From NCBI GenBank assembly GCA_002298695.1, contig DBLB01000123.1, forward strand, positions 1,893-15,769: a DNA stretch of 13,877 bases. Direction: 5' to 3'. Positions within the stretch are counted from its first letter, which is position 1; every line of letters starts with the position of its first letter. The notes under the pieces are model-generated. The model saw nothing but the letters and a program-made list of their open reading frames with translations, was not told the origin of the DNA and did not search any database. Positions 13,051-13,877 of this stretch are shown here, one piece after another. The stretch is from Clostridiales bacterium UBA735 (GTDB lineage: Bacteria; Bacillota; Clostridia; Oscillospirales; Oscillospiraceae). The translations under genes and the position numbers were made by a program.

Positions 13051-13877
13051 TTACTCCTTGACTTCGAGCTTATGATGGCAGGCGACGAAATGGTTCGGGC
13101 GTACCTCTTCCCACGCCGGGACGACCTGCGTGCAGATCTCCGTGCAGTATTTGCAGCGCGTGTGGAACTTGCAGCCCTTCGGCGGGTTGACCGGACTGGG
13201 GATGTCGCCTTCGAGGATGGAAAGCTCCTTCGCGCCGACGGTATCCGTCGTCGGGATGGCGTTGAGCAGCGCCTCAGTGTACGGATGGATCGGGTGATGG
13301 AAGATCTCGTCGGATCCCGCAAGTTCGACCATGTTGCCGAGGTACATGACGCCGACACGGTCGGAGATGTACTTGACAACAGACAGATCGTGCGTGATGA
13401 ACATATAGGTCAGATTCTGCTCTTCCTTCAGGTCGAGCAGCAGATTGATGATCTGGGCCTGAATGGATACGTCGAGCGCAGAGACTGCCTCGTCGCAGAC
13501 AACGAACTTCGGGTTCGTGGCCAGCGCACGGGCGATGCCGATGCGCTGCCGCTGACCGCCGGAGAACTGGTGCGGGAAGCGGTGCAGGAAATAGGGCGCG
13601 AGGCCGCACTTGTCCATAATACCGAGCACAAGCTCCTGCATACGGGCGTCCTTTTTCTTGATCATGTTGTGCGCCTGCATGCCCTCGCTGATGATCTGGC
13701 CGACGCTCATGCGTGGGTTCAGCGAGGAATACGGATCCTGGAAAATGAGCTGCATGTCGCTGCGCAGGCGGCGCATTTCGTTATACTCCAGACGTGCAAG
13801 GTCGATGCCGTCGTCACGGTAGGCCTCATACTTCTGGAATTCGGGATCGTTGGCGTACGGCTTGCGCAGCGCCTCGA
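13051..13877 (-). CDS. oppF: Oligopeptide/dipeptide ABC transporter ATP-binding protein (OppF/DppF type), 5' end outside the window
   Basis: This is the C-terminal 275 codons of an ABC ATPase; the frame stays open to the window edge, so the start and Walker A are not visible. Seen in order: Q-loop IFQDPYSSLNPRM, signature FSGGQRQRIGIARAL, Walker B FVVCDEAVSALD, H-loop ITHDLSVV, then the oligopeptide-transporter C-terminal domain with HPIHPYTEALLNAIP and a cysteine cluster CKFHTRCKYCTEIC of the type seen in OppD/OppF/DppF proteins. It would energise uptake of peptides or similar solutes at the inner face of the membrane. OppF rather than OppD is favoured by the SSLNPRM Q-loop and by its place at the end of the operon. 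The visible N-terminal part (EALRKPYANDPEFQKYEAY) looks like an insert before the usual DG-x-D-x-x-x-L segment. Confidence 0.9.
   Translation of the reverse strand, partial: EALRKPYANDPEFQKYEAYRDDGIDLARLEYNEMRRLRSDMQLIFQDPYSSLNPRMSVGQIISEGMQAHNMIKKKDARMQELVLGIMDKCGLAPYFLHRFPHQFSGGQRQRIGIARALATNPKFVVCDEAVSALDVSIQAQIINLLLDLKEEQNLTYMFITHDLSVVKYISDRVGVMYLGNMVELAGSDEIFHHPIHPYTEALLNAIPTTDTVGAKELSILEGDIPSPVNPPKGCKFHTRCKYCTEICTQVVPAWEEVRPNHFVACHHKLEVKE

Overview
The window reads as chromosomal DNA from a high-GC Clostridia bacterium, most likely of the gut Oscillospiraceae type. This is inferred from the gene families present (a Clostridia-style GreA paralogue, an XdhABC molybdo-hydroxylase, a very large SLH-anchored surface protein, an Opp-type transporter), from Gram-positive AGGAGG-type ribosome sites, and from a codon bias that almost excludes TTA, CTA and TCA. 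No rRNA, tRNA, CRISPR array, insertion sequence or phage gene was seen.

Layout. 1-1809 is housekeeping: a truncated HD-domain hydrolase (minus), greA (minus), and a divergent trmO tRNA methyltransferase (plus). 1815-2427 holds a small cysteine-rich ferritin-like protein (minus) between two strong hairpin terminators. 2440-6977 is a molybdoenzyme locus: xdhABC as a tight minus-strand operon and, divergently, a MocA-type molybdopterin nucleotidyltransferase that probably makes the cofactor for XdhA. An inverted repeat lies between the two promoters. 7118-12214 is one giant minus-strand gene for a secreted SLH protein of 1,698 residues. 12215-12829 is its regulatory region plus the end of the next operon. 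12830-13877 is a small one-helix membrane protein downstream of a truncated OppF-type ATPase (both minus).

The most interesting system is the giant surface protein and its leader. Reading 5' to 3' on the minus strand, there is a promoter whose -35/-10 spacer is an (AT)10 tract, then a cobalamin-riboswitch aptamer with a B12 box, then a 14-bp hairpin with a U-run that fits a riboswitch-controlled terminator, then the ribosome site and gene. The mature N-terminus of the protein looks like a DUF4430 (transcobalamin-like C-terminal) domain and the C-terminus carries three SLH motifs. Together this suggests a cell-wall-anchored corrinoid-capture protein, repressed by B12 and possibly also phase-variable through slippage of the AT tract. 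The riboswitch and SLH assignments come from recognisable motifs; corrinoid binding and phase variation are inference.
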